Of a stretch of 16,040 bases of DNA, positions 1 through 5,345 are shown piece by piece. The notes below the pieces were generated by a model. It searched no databases, was not told the origin of the DNA, and saw nothing but the letters and a program-made list of their open reading frames with translations. How positions within the stretch are numbered: position 1 is the first letter of the stretch; each line of letters opens with the position of its first letter. The DNA lies in assembly GCA_016840595.1 (NCBI GenBank), contig JAEOSA010000021.1:1-16040 (forward strand), written 5' to 3'. The position numbers were made by a program, and so were the translations under genes. This stretch comes from Candidatus Hermodarchaeota archaeon. GTDB lineage: Archaea; Asgardarchaeota; Hermodarchaeia; Hermodarchaeales; Hermodarchaeaceae.

Positions 1-100
1 AACTTCCACTAAAATCGACTCCACAGAGCGTTAATTGTCGACCATATGAACCTTATGCAAAAGTAAACATAAACCTTCCTTCTCCGTTTTGGTGCGGAAA

Positions 101-117
101 GTTGAAATAGCTTCAAC
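101..117. repeat. Short perfect inverted repeat upstream of the GTPase gene
   Basis: GTTGAA (101-106) and TTCAAC (112-117) flank a 5-nt spacer, about 50 nt before the GTPase start codon. It could be a regulator-binding palindrome or a small leader hairpin. No clear TATA box could be assigned nearby. Nothing else was recognised in positions 1-165. Confidence 0.35.
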
Positions 118-165
118 CTAAATACACAAAAGACAATAGCGGATGCTCTCACCAGGGGATACCGG

Positions 166-1014
166 ATGATACACCACGTTTTCATCATCGACGCACGAGA
201 CGAAATCGTCGTTCAGAAGAAATTCTGGATCATCACCATCAATCAAGGTGAAATGCAAGATTTCGCTGGCCGCGTCAAAGATGCCCAAGATTCCCTTATC
301 GAGGAAATTGGTCCCATCAAATACATCGGAAAACCCCTCGGACGCGGTGTAGTCGTACTCTGTGCTGAAAGCGTCGACGACGATGATACCCTTCGCGAAA
401 AACTCGACCGTGTTACCTATGAATTCCGTCGTGTTATCAGCTACGAGGTCGAATACGAAGACTTCATGGAAAAAGTCGACGACTACGTCGTCACTACCCT
501 CAAAGTCAGCATCATCGGCTATGGTGGCGTCGGGAAAACCACCCTGGTTACTCTTCTAAATGGTGGCGTCCCTCCCACAAGCTATGTCCCCACCATCGCC
601 ATTGACATCCAAAAAATCGAAGGCGCTCGTATTGGTACCTACGAAATATCCACCTGGGACTTTGCTGGACAAGACCGCTTCCGCAAACTCTGGGAACTCT
701 ACTTCCGTGGCAGCCGAATTATCCTCCTCGTTACTGACTCAACCCTCGAAAATGTCCTAAACAGCAAAGATATCATCGACCTAATCCGTCGCAAAGACAT
801 TGCCGCACAGCTCCTAGCTATTGCCAATAAACAAGATCTACCTGGCGCCTTATCTCCACAGTTAGTGCAACGAATTCTAGGCATCAAAGCCTATGGAATG
901 GTCGCTATCGATCCCAATAACCGCCAAAAAGCCTTAGACATCATCAATGAAGCCTTGAAGCTAACCGCACCCAAGGAAGAAGTCGTGGCACCAAAACCCG
1001 AAATGACCTTTTGA
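166..1014 (+). CDS. Longin-like domain / Arf-family small GTPase fusion
   Basis: A 282-residue two-part protein. Residues 1 to about 105 begin MIHHVFIIDARDEIVV and look like a longin/SNARE-like fold: an aliphatic strand, a turn, a second strand, then amphipathic helices, as in adaptin small chains and the N-terminus of SRP-receptor alpha (fold inferred from pattern only). Residues 110-265 are a complete Arf-like G domain: P-loop GYGGVGKT at 118-125, switch I threonines around 138-143, WDFAGQ at 164-169 with the catalytic-type Gln169, and NKQD at 221-224 followed by LPGAL as in Arf proteins. The Pro/Glu-rich tail has no lipidation Cys, and an Arf N-terminal amphipathic helix is absent because the longin part takes that place. 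Start: AGGGGA at 154-159, 6 nt before the ATG. In eukaryotes longin domains and Arf-like GTPases act together at membranes (SR-alpha/SR-beta, COPI, AP complexes); a role in membrane or cytoskeletal regulation here is inferred. Confidence 0.9.
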   Translation: MIHHVFIIDARDEIVVQKKFWIITINQGEMQDFAGRVKDAQDSLIEEIGPIKYIGKPLGRGVVVLCAESVDDDDTLREKLDRVTYEFRRVISYEVEYEDFMEKVDDYVVTTLKVSIIGYGGVGKTTLVTLLNGGVPPTSYVPTIAIDIQKIEGARIGTYEISTWDFAGQDRFRKLWELYFRGSRIILLVTDSTLENVLNSKDIIDLIRRKDIAAQLLAIANKQDLPGALSPQLVQRILGIKAYGMVAIDPNNRQKALDIINEALKLTAPKEEVVAPKPEMTF

Positions 1015-1020
1015 TCCTCG

Positions 1021-1032
1021 ATGTTTTTTCTC
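1021..1032 (+). terminator. T-tract terminator after the GTPase gene
   Basis: A run of six T at 1024-1029 lies within 15 nt of the GTPase stop codon. Archaeal termination often uses such T-rich stretches without a stem. No strong hairpin precedes it, so the call rests on the T-tract and position only. Confidence 0.35.
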
Positions 1033-1090
1033 CTATCACTTACCACCTTATTTGCCAATGGACTATTTTTCGGGCAACATTATGCATCAT

Positions 1091-1105
1091 CGAAACCCCT
1101 ATATA
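1091..1105 (+). promoter_or_regulatory. Probable BRE/TATA promoter of cold-shock gene 1
   Basis: CGAAAC followed by CCCCTATATA (TATATA at 1100-1105) resembles an archaeal BRE plus TATA box. It lies about 30 nt before the block TAGCAAATAGGA (1131-1142), where transcription would be expected to start. The second cold-shock gene has an AT box at the same distance from the same block, which supports both assignments. Confidence 0.55.
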
Positions 1106-1128
1106 GCACATATTTGTAGCATTTGCAT

Positions 1129-1289
1129 AGTAGCAAATAGGACAATTTCGTTTTTTATCAGAAATTTTACTTATCGTGCTATGCAGCTATTCCCTTGAAT
1201 ACCATTCGTGGGAAAAGCACGGCTGCGTGACACAGCCAAACTTCCCGAAAGGGAAACTCACCTAACTGAAGACAATCGAGGTGAATCAT
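1129..1289 (+). promoter_or_regulatory. Structured 5' leader of cold-shock gene 1 (candidate RNA thermosensor)
   Basis: The leader shares TAGCAAATAGGA (1131-1142) and a 69-nt core (1170-1238) with the leader of the second cold-shock gene. Predicted core fold: GTGCT 1176-1180 with AGCAC 1216-1220; inside it TTCCC 1190-1194 with GGGAA 1210-1214 and GAAT 1197-1200 with ATTC 1204-1207. Next comes hairpin GGCTG 1221-1225 / CAGCC 1233-1237 around loop CGTGACA. GCAGC 1183-1187 can alternatively pair with GCTGC 1222-1226, giving a crossing helix. A further hairpin TTCCC-GAAA-GGGAA (1242-1255) has a GNRA-type loop and occurs only in this copy. Finally TCACCT 1258-1263 is complementary to AGGTGA 1279-1284, covering the ribosome-binding site. 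Transcription of this segment is inferred. Confidence 0.7.
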
Positions 1290-1484
1290 ATGGAAAAAGG
1301 AACAGTCAAATGGTTTAATCGCGACCGAAACTACGGCTTCATCGAACGAGAATCCGGAACAGACGTATTTGTTCACGGTAGCGAAGTCGAAGGCGATAAG
1401 GTCCTCAACGAAGGCGACAAAGTCACCTTCGAAGTTGAAGAAGGCGACCGCGGTCTCAAAGCCGTCAAGGTCAAACTAGAATAA
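1290..1484 (+). CDS. Cold-shock domain protein, copy 1
   Basis: A 64-residue single cold-shock domain, the full length of bacterial CspA-type proteins minus a few residues. It binds single-stranded RNA/DNA on a five-strand OB barrel and typically acts as an RNA chaperone. Visible signatures: [10 protein letters not shown] at the N-terminus, an RNP1-like segment RNYGFIE (residues 13-19, with Tyr15 and Phe17), and RNP2 DVFVH (25-29). Usual CspA has KGFGFI, so the RNY variant is unusual but shared with copy 2. The true start is the ATG at 1290: GAGGTGA at 1278-1284 is the ribosome-binding site, 5 nt upstream. A GTG at 1281 lies inside that site and is not the start. Expression is probably controlled through the long leader. 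Family assignment is firm; the cold-induced role is inferred. Confidence 0.95.
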   Translation: MEKGTVKWFNRDRNYGFIERESGTDVFVHGSEVEGDKVLNEGDKVTFEVEEGDRGLKAVKVKLE

Positions 1485-1693
1485 ACCACGACATCATCAT
1501 AAACAATATTCACTCCGAGTTACACTCACTTCGAGTTGATCTTCAATCAACCCAGTCCTTTTGTACGTCTTAGTAGGTGAAGATAGATTCTCCACACCAT
1601 CATAGAGAATCCATTCTTAAGTACAAATTCAATATCTCCCCGATTCAAGCTTTTAAGAATCAAAATCTAATTGAACCAATTGGAAGCTTTCAA

Positions 1694-2299
1694 ATGACGA
1701 CAAAACCAACAAAACTTCAACGACCCGATGTCCATTTTGACGCGATTCTAGCCCTGGTTGGGATTCTTCTGGGTTTCTTATTCGTTGTCGTCATTTACAT
1801 CCTCGAGTATCCCCATGAATTTCTCACAACTTGGGGGATGCCGTTAATAATGTTTCTCACAGTCACCTACGCTCTAGGGCTATCTATAATGGGCTCTATC
1901 ATCAGTCACGAAATCAATTTCTATTTGGCAAAAAAATTGCTCGAGACTAATCCCGAAGACTTCCCTGCAGAAAAATTCACTGAACTCAGACACAACGCCC
2001 AACGAAACCTACGAAACACGCTCCAACTGCTCTTGTACTTCATATTCAGTTTTGGATTATTCCTCATTAACCTCGCGTCTTTCACAGTTTCTAAGCTCTT
2101 CGCTTCAACCTTTTTCATGATAGAAACTACAATACTCCTTCTCTGGGGCCCACTAATAATCGTAATAATCCGATTGTTAGTCATGTTTGCAGTCCAATTT
2201 ATCTTGATTATTCCCTTTGCAAAGTTCCAAGGTAACCTCTGGGATTCTTATCGAACCATTGAAGAACTCCAGACCAATTCAAAAGAACCAGGTGAATGA
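1694..2299 (+). CDS. Multi-pass membrane protein, family not recognised
   Basis: A 201-residue protein with a short polar N-terminus (MTTKPTKLQRPDVHFD) and four or five hydrophobic segments at roughly 18-38, 48-72, 108-130 and 135-175. A charged cytoplasmic-type loop at about 75-105 (YLAKKLLETNPEDFPAEKF and following) separates the two halves, and a short polar tail follows. The pattern suggests a small integral membrane protein with two hairpin-like TM pairs. I chose ATG 1694 because GGAAG lies 7 nt upstream and the hydrophobic protein proper begins there. The reading frame is open upstream to a GTG at 1577, which would add 39 polar residues; that GTG sits inside a GGTGA motif and has no ribosome-binding site of its own. 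It is convergent with the minus-strand pseudogene beginning at 2357. Function unknown. Confidence 0.75.
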   Translation: MTTKPTKLQRPDVHFDAILALVGILLGFLFVVVIYILEYPHEFLTTWGMPLIMFLTVTYALGLSIMGSIISHEINFYLAKKLLETNPEDFPAEKFTELRHNAQRNLRNTLQLLLYFIFSFGLFLINLASFTVSKLFASTFFMIETTILLLWGPLIIVIIRLLVMFAVQFILIIPFAKFQGNLWDSYRTIEELQTNSKEPGE

Positions 2300-2356
2300 A
2301 TTTACACCCGGGACTAGCATACACTCAGAGAAGGTAATTGATAGTAGACTCCAAAC

Positions 2357-2833
2357 CTAAACTTTCTTCTGGGCGGCTTTCCACTCATCGTACAGGTACT
2401 CAAAATACATCAGATAGGTTGGGTCATTGTAGGCTTTTCGGGCTGCTTCTGCAATTGGTCGGATTTTTTCCCAATGGCTCTCCACTTGAAATATGGCTCG
2501 AACCATACTAAAATCAATGAGCTTGCTATGTAACAGAAATCCGAGCAGTTCATAAGCACTGCTAATCTGACGAACAGCTATGTGGATAGGTTCTTGGCCT
2601 GTTGGAGGTCCGAATTTCTTCCTGAATTCGCCATAGTCTTTGAACTCCGCTGAAAGCAATAGAGAATCGGCGTCATGAAATTCTTTGGTATTATAGCTCA
2701 TATACAGGCGCATCACCATGTCAATCTTTTCAAGTTTCCGCGCTCTACGTGAATTGAAAAGCTAGTAAACCACGCCCAATGTCACACTCACCGAAGCAAT
2801 AACCAGCGAAATGGTTGAAGTAGCATCTTGCAA
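2357..2833 (-). pseudogene. Membrane-anchored small protein interrupted by an in-frame amber codon
   Basis: An intact downstream frame from ATG 2719 encodes 120 residues (MVMRLYMSYNTKEFHDADSL...). The same frame continues upstream through convincing coding sequence (LFNSRRARKLEKID), then a TAG (minus strand, plus positions 2762-2764), then a hydrophobic segment STISLVIASVSVTLGVVY. That segment begins at a TTG (2833) preceded 5 nt upstream by GGTGA, the spacing used by the cold-shock genes here. Read through, it would be a 158-residue protein with one N-terminal TM helix (about 7-25), a basic stop-transfer stretch, and a helical cytosolic domain with aromatic-rich motifs (YLMYFEYLYDEW near the C-terminus). 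The arrangement resembles DUF4760-like proteins, recalled with low confidence. The amber is codon 24, probably a former Tyr or Gln codon. TAG also ends at least three intact genes here, so general reassignment is unlikely. A truncated product from 2719 would lose its membrane anchor. Confidence 0.7.
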
Positions 2834-2988
2834 GTTACTCACCACAATTCATACGGACATACAGTTCATACTACAGAAGTTTCGGTCCACTGAAAATCTT
2901 TTGCAATCCATAAACGATAGCAGAAATCTAGTTAGAAAACAACGTGAAATTAAGAATCTTGTAAAACCTACATTTTTACTTTTTTTGA

Positions 2989-3011
2989 TGTGAAATTTGT
3001 TTTATTTCACA
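2989..3011. repeat. Perfect 8-bp inverted repeat between divergent genes
   Basis: TGTGAAAT (2989-2996) and ATTTCACA (3004-3011) flank a 7-nt T-rich spacer, preceded by a run of T. A further GTGAAAT copy lies at 2944. It sits between the broken minus-strand gene and the acetyltransferase promoter, so an operator or a small hairpin are both possible. Confidence 0.4.
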
Positions 3012-3090
3012 CACCAGAATGATAATTATGATTTATCCCACTAATAGCCAAATATCCCTCAACAATAAACCATTACTCACAAACACTTGA

Positions 3091-3098
3091 TATAAAAA
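3091..3098 (+). promoter_or_regulatory. TATA box of the GNAT gene
   Basis: TATAAAAA at 3091-3098 lies about 33 nt before the ATG at 3124. Transcription would start near 3116-3120, giving an almost leaderless mRNA, which agrees with the lack of a ribosome-binding site before this gene. Confidence 0.6.
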
Positions 3099-3123
3099 TG
3101 GAAAAGACACACACATAGAAACA

Positions 3124-3654
3124 ATGCAGAAGATGGTCTCTCTGAAGTTTCAAATTCGCGAATGGAATCGCCAAACGGATCAAGCGTTCTTCGACTACTG
3201 TCAACTTGAATCATATAAAGGGACACTCCCAGACACAGATTCATTATCTGAAGAAGAAATAATGCGAAAATATGAGGAATTCGATAAGAACGATCCGGTG
3301 GATATGTCCAGTCCAGATCATGTGGTGTTCATTGGAGAAACCAGTGAAGGACAACCAGCTGGGTTGGTTTGGGTATGTCACCGTGAGCCATTTTGGCGAT
3401 TTAAGGAATCATTAACGTGGATTTATAATCTTCATGTTGTGCATAGATTTCGCAGACAGGGTCTGGCAAAATTGCTCTTAGAAACAATCGAAGAGTGGAC
3501 CAGGAGTGAGAGTCTGAAACTCATTGGGTTACATGTAGTTGAATCGAATACAGCCGCACGCGCATTATACGACTCTTGTGGTTACAGGCTAGCAACTACA
3601 CACAATGAGAGCTGTTTTTATGAAAAAAGCATTGTAAACAATAAAGGAAAGTAA
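3124..3654 (+). CDS. GNAT-family N-acetyltransferase
   Basis: A 176-residue single-domain acetyltransferase that would transfer acetyl from acetyl-CoA to an amine or protein N-terminus. Motif A contains YNLHVVHRFRRQGLAKLLLE, with the pyrophosphate-binding loop RRQGLA at 110-115. Motif B follows as LHVVESNTAARALYDSCGY (136-154) with Asn142 and the general-acid-type Tyr149, the pattern of RimI-like enzymes. Residues 22-65 form an acidic helical insertion (SLSEEEIMRKYEEF) between strands 1 and 2 that may shape substrate choice. Substrate cannot be told from sequence. ATG 3124 fits the TATA box; Met4 (3133) is an equally possible start. It appears monocistronic, with a hairpin following the stop. 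Confidence 0.9.
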   Translation: MQKMVSLKFQIREWNRQTDQAFFDYCQLESYKGTLPDTDSLSEEEIMRKYEEFDKNDPVDMSSPDHVVFIGETSEGQPAGLVWVCHREPFWRFKESLTWIYNLHVVHRFRRQGLAKLLLETIEEWTRSESLKLIGLHVVESNTAARALYDSCGYRLATTHNESCFYEKSIVNNKGK

Positions 3655-3681
3655 ATCTTCGACACTCATTTTGGGACATAC

Positions 3682-3706
3682 AATGCACGAGAAAATTCCG
3701 TGCATT
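3682..3706 (+). terminator. 8-bp hairpin after the GNAT gene
   Basis: AATGCACG (3682-3689) and CGTGCATT (3699-3706) form a perfect 8-bp stem with a 9-nt loop, 28 nt past the stop codon. No T-tract follows, so it may be a 3'-end stabiliser or a palindromic binding site rather than a terminator. Confidence 0.4.
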
Positions 3707-3753
3707 ACTCAAATGTAGGAAAAATAATTGTCGCAGGTGCGGAAGGGCAATAC

Positions 3754-3761
3754 CTTTAAAG
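3754..3761 (+). promoter_or_regulatory. TATA-like box of cold-shock gene 2
   Basis: CTTTAAAG at 3754-3761 lies about 30 nt before the shared block TAGCAAATAGGA (3786-3797), matching the spacing of TATATA to the same block in cold-shock gene 1. The box itself is a weaker TATA match. Confidence 0.5.
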
Positions 3762-3782
3762 ACTCTCGGGCTTACATCTTTT

Positions 3783-3947
3783 TGTTAGCAAATAGGATTG
3801 AGTTTCGATTTTTGAAGAACTTTAGCTTATCGTGCTAGGCAGCTCTTCCCCTGAATGTCATTCTACGGAACAGCACGGTTGCGTGACACAGCCACCTATC
3901 CCTGAGAGATAACCCCATCTCAATGCAAGTGAATCGAGGTGAGCACT
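3783..3947 (+). promoter_or_regulatory. Structured 5' leader of cold-shock gene 2 (candidate RNA thermosensor)
   Basis: The second copy of the leader core (3826-3894) differs from copy 1 at 10 of 69 positions. Predicted pairs: GTGCT 3832-3836 / AGCAC 3872-3876; TTCC 3846-3849 / GGAA 3867-3870; GAAT 3853-3856 / ATTC 3860-3863; GGTTG 3877-3881 / CAGCC 3889-3893 around the invariant loop CGTGACA. In that last stem a G-C pair of copy 1 has become U-G. The crossing helix GCAGC 3839-3843 / GTTGC 3878-3882 is also kept by wobble. CATCTC 3916-3921 pairs with GAGGTG 3936-3941 over the ribosome-binding site. The same element can pair upstream instead, GAGAT 3906-3910 with ATCTC 3917-3921, which would free the site. 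Structure is inferred from complementarity only. Confidence 0.7.
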
Positions 3948-4142
3948 ATGGAAAAAGGCACTATCAAATGGTTTAATCCCGATCGCAACTACGGGTTCAT
4001 CGAACGCGAAGTCGGCACCGACGTTTTTGTACACGGCAGTGAAGTTGAAGGAGCACAACTCCCTAAGGAAGGAGATCGCGTCAGCTTTAAAGTCGAAGAC
4101 GGCGACCGCGGCCTCAAAGCCACCAACGTCATGATCAAATAA
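3948..4142 (+). CDS. Cold-shock domain protein, copy 2
   Basis: A 64-residue paralogue of copy 1 with the same layout: MEKGTIKWFN, RNYGFIE at 13-19 and DVFVH at 25-29. The two coding sequences are about 77% identical by hand count (45 of 195 positions differ), with many silent third-position changes, so the duplication is not recent and both copies appear under protein-level selection. Differences cluster in the second half (residues 34-50 and the last residues), on the likely RNA-distal side of the OB barrel. Start is ATG 3948 with GAGGTGA at 3936-3942, 5 nt upstream; a GTG at 3939 lies inside that site. Only leader plus coding region are duplicated: the neighbouring genes differ. It may be co-transcribed with the 57-residue gene that begins 130 nt downstream. 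Confidence 0.95.
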   Translation: MEKGTIKWFNPDRNYGFIEREVGTDVFVHGSEVEGAQLPKEGDRVSFKVEDGDRGLKATNVMIK

Positions 4143-4160
4143 ACCACCCATTCAACCAAC

Positions 4161-4242
4161 TAACCAATCAATCTCAGTGACCCAACTTCACAAAGAATAT
4201 CCTCATAATCCGTTGAAAACGGAAACTGGGATTGATTTGTTA
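4161..4242 (+). repeat. Long imperfect inverted repeat with an internal hairpin
   Basis: Arms 4161-4178 and 4225-4242 (18 nt each) pair with a single mismatch (4165/4238) and one G-U. The enclosed loop holds a second perfect hairpin, TCCGTT 4209-4214 / AACGGA 4218-4223 with a 3-nt loop. It sits in the gap between cold-shock gene 2 and the next small gene, ending 15 nt before that gene's ribosome-binding site. No target duplications were seen. Confidence 0.6.
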
Positions 4243-4272
4243 ACCAAAATACACTACAGGAGCTGAAAGAAT

Positions 4273-4446
4273 ATGAGTGAAGAACCAAATAATAAAACAC
4301 AAGCTGAAGAACGCGTAATGAGAGATCTACATCGTCGACCACGATCTCGTAAAAACCGTGAATACGTTCTAATCTCCGGTGAACGCGTCAAACGAACCGA
4401 CATCGGGTGGACTGAAGAGTACGAAAACGAAGACGCGCAAGAATAA
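4273..4446 (+). CDS. Small charged protein of 57 residues, unknown function
   Basis: ATG 4273 to TAA 4446 encodes MSEEPNNKTQAEERVMRDLH and on to a C-terminal ENEDAQE. The ends are acidic, while the centre (RRPRSRKNREYVLISGERVK, residues 21-40) is strongly basic and looks like two beta strands around ISGE. Trp46 follows in DIGWTEEY. AGGAG at 4258-4262 lies 10 nt upstream of the ATG, and codon use resembles the neighbouring cold-shock genes (frequent CGC, GTC, GAA). It has no membrane segment and no Cys. The long hairpin just upstream and the position after cold-shock gene 2 suggest co-transcription or attenuation between them, and a nucleic-acid-binding role would fit the basic centre; both are inference. 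I do not recognise a family. Confidence 0.7.
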   Translation: MSEEPNNKTQAEERVMRDLHRRPRSRKNREYVLISGERVKRTDIGWTEEYENEDAQE

Positions 4447-4481
4447 ACGAAGTCTCCTTTGCTCCTTTGAAGTCCACGAAG

Positions 4482-5345
4482 TTACCGATTATTCGCTAGA
4501 GCAGATTCCTTTTCTTGCCAGGTGATCTTGTCTATTAACTCTTGAATTGCCCGGGGAATAGGTTTAGTATCTTTGAGCGAAGCGTCCGCAACCAACTCAA
4601 TACCTGGATGCAACGAAAAAAGCCCCAAAACCGGACACGAAAAGAGCGGTGACAAATCAATCTGCTCAAAAGGGTTAGCAGATAAATACAATATTTCTAG
4701 CTTTAGGCAATTTCGAAGCGGCTCCAAATCAATGGAGGTCAAATGATTCTCACCCAATTTGAGAGTTCGAAGATCTGTACACTGTTTTAATGGTGTCAAA
4801 TCAATTTCCTTTAACTTATTTCGATCCAAAATAAGATCTTCAAGCTGACTCCAATACCCAACTGGTGTCAAATCAATTTCTACGAGCGCGTTCCAATTGA
4901 GCCGAATTTCTTGAAGGTCCGTGCACTGGTGAAGAGGAGCAAGATCAATTTTCTGAAATCGATTAGCTGTGAGATGAAGTTCTCGAAGCTTCGTACAGGT
5001 TTGAAGCGCCGTCAAATTAATTTCTGCTAGTTGATTATTACTTATTTCCAGCTTACGTAATCGATTACAATGTTCAAGTGAACCAAGATCTAGTTGGATT
5101 AATTGATTTCCACTTAACCGCAGATTCTTCAAGTTCGGACAGTGTTGCAGCGGTCCAAGATCAATTTTGGTCAATTGGTTTCTTCGCAAATCTAGCTCTT
5201 CAATTTCAGTACGTCGATCGATAGGGGAGAGGTCCAACTCAACAATTTCGCGCCCATACAATGCGATATCAGTTTTTTCCGGAGGAATTTGAACTTGCAC
5301 CTTTTCGCCATCAACTGTCGTATACTTAAGGATAATATCTTCCAC
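4482..5345 (-). CDS. Cytosolic leucine-rich-repeat protein
   Basis: A 287-residue protein made almost entirely of eight tandem 24-residue leucine-rich repeats (about residues 47-240) with the consensus L..L.L..N.L..IDL.PL..C. The invariant IDL-PL segment and a near-invariant Cys or Trp two-thirds along are distinctive. A half repeat (EIVELDLSP) precedes them as a cap. The first 30 residues (DIILKYTTVDGEKVQVQIPP) look like a small beta extension, and the last 45 a helical C-terminal cap ending in a charged tail. There is no signal peptide or TM segment, so it should be cytosolic and act by protein-protein contact; the partner is unknown. The start is GTG 5345, with AGGAG at 5361-5357 on the minus strand, 11 nt upstream. 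Such repeat proteins are frequent in Asgard genomes. Confidence 0.9.
   Translation of the reverse strand: MEDIILKYTTVDGEKVQVQIPPEKTDIALYGREIVELDLSPIDRRTEIEELDLRRNQLTKIDLGPLQHCPNLKNLRLSGNQLIQLDLGSLEHCNRLRKLEISNNQLAEINLTALQTCTKLRELHLTANRFQKIDLAPLHQCTDLQEIRLNWNALVEIDLTPVGYWSQLEDLILDRNKLKEIDLTPLKQCTDLRTLKLGENHLTSIDLEPLRNCLKLEILYLSANPFEQIDLSPLFSCPVLGLFSLHPGIELVADASLKDTKPIPRAIQELIDKITWQEKESALANNR

Noticed and set aside
1577..1693. N-terminal extension of the membrane protein from GTG 1577
   Set aside because: The GTG is part of a GGTGA motif, has no ribosome-binding site of its own, and the added 39 residues look unlike the rest; ATG 1694 preferred, though the longer form is not excluded.
2762..2764. 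Amber codon as pyrrolysine
   Set aside because: TAG ends the ATPase, guanidine hydrolase and endonuclease IV-like genes, so it is an ordinary stop here; no pyl genes or PYLIS-like context visible. Kept only as a remote option.
2811..2993. 60-codon plus-strand open frame
   Set aside because: It overlaps the 5' part of the minus-strand interrupted gene, has no ribosome-binding site and no recognisable protein character.
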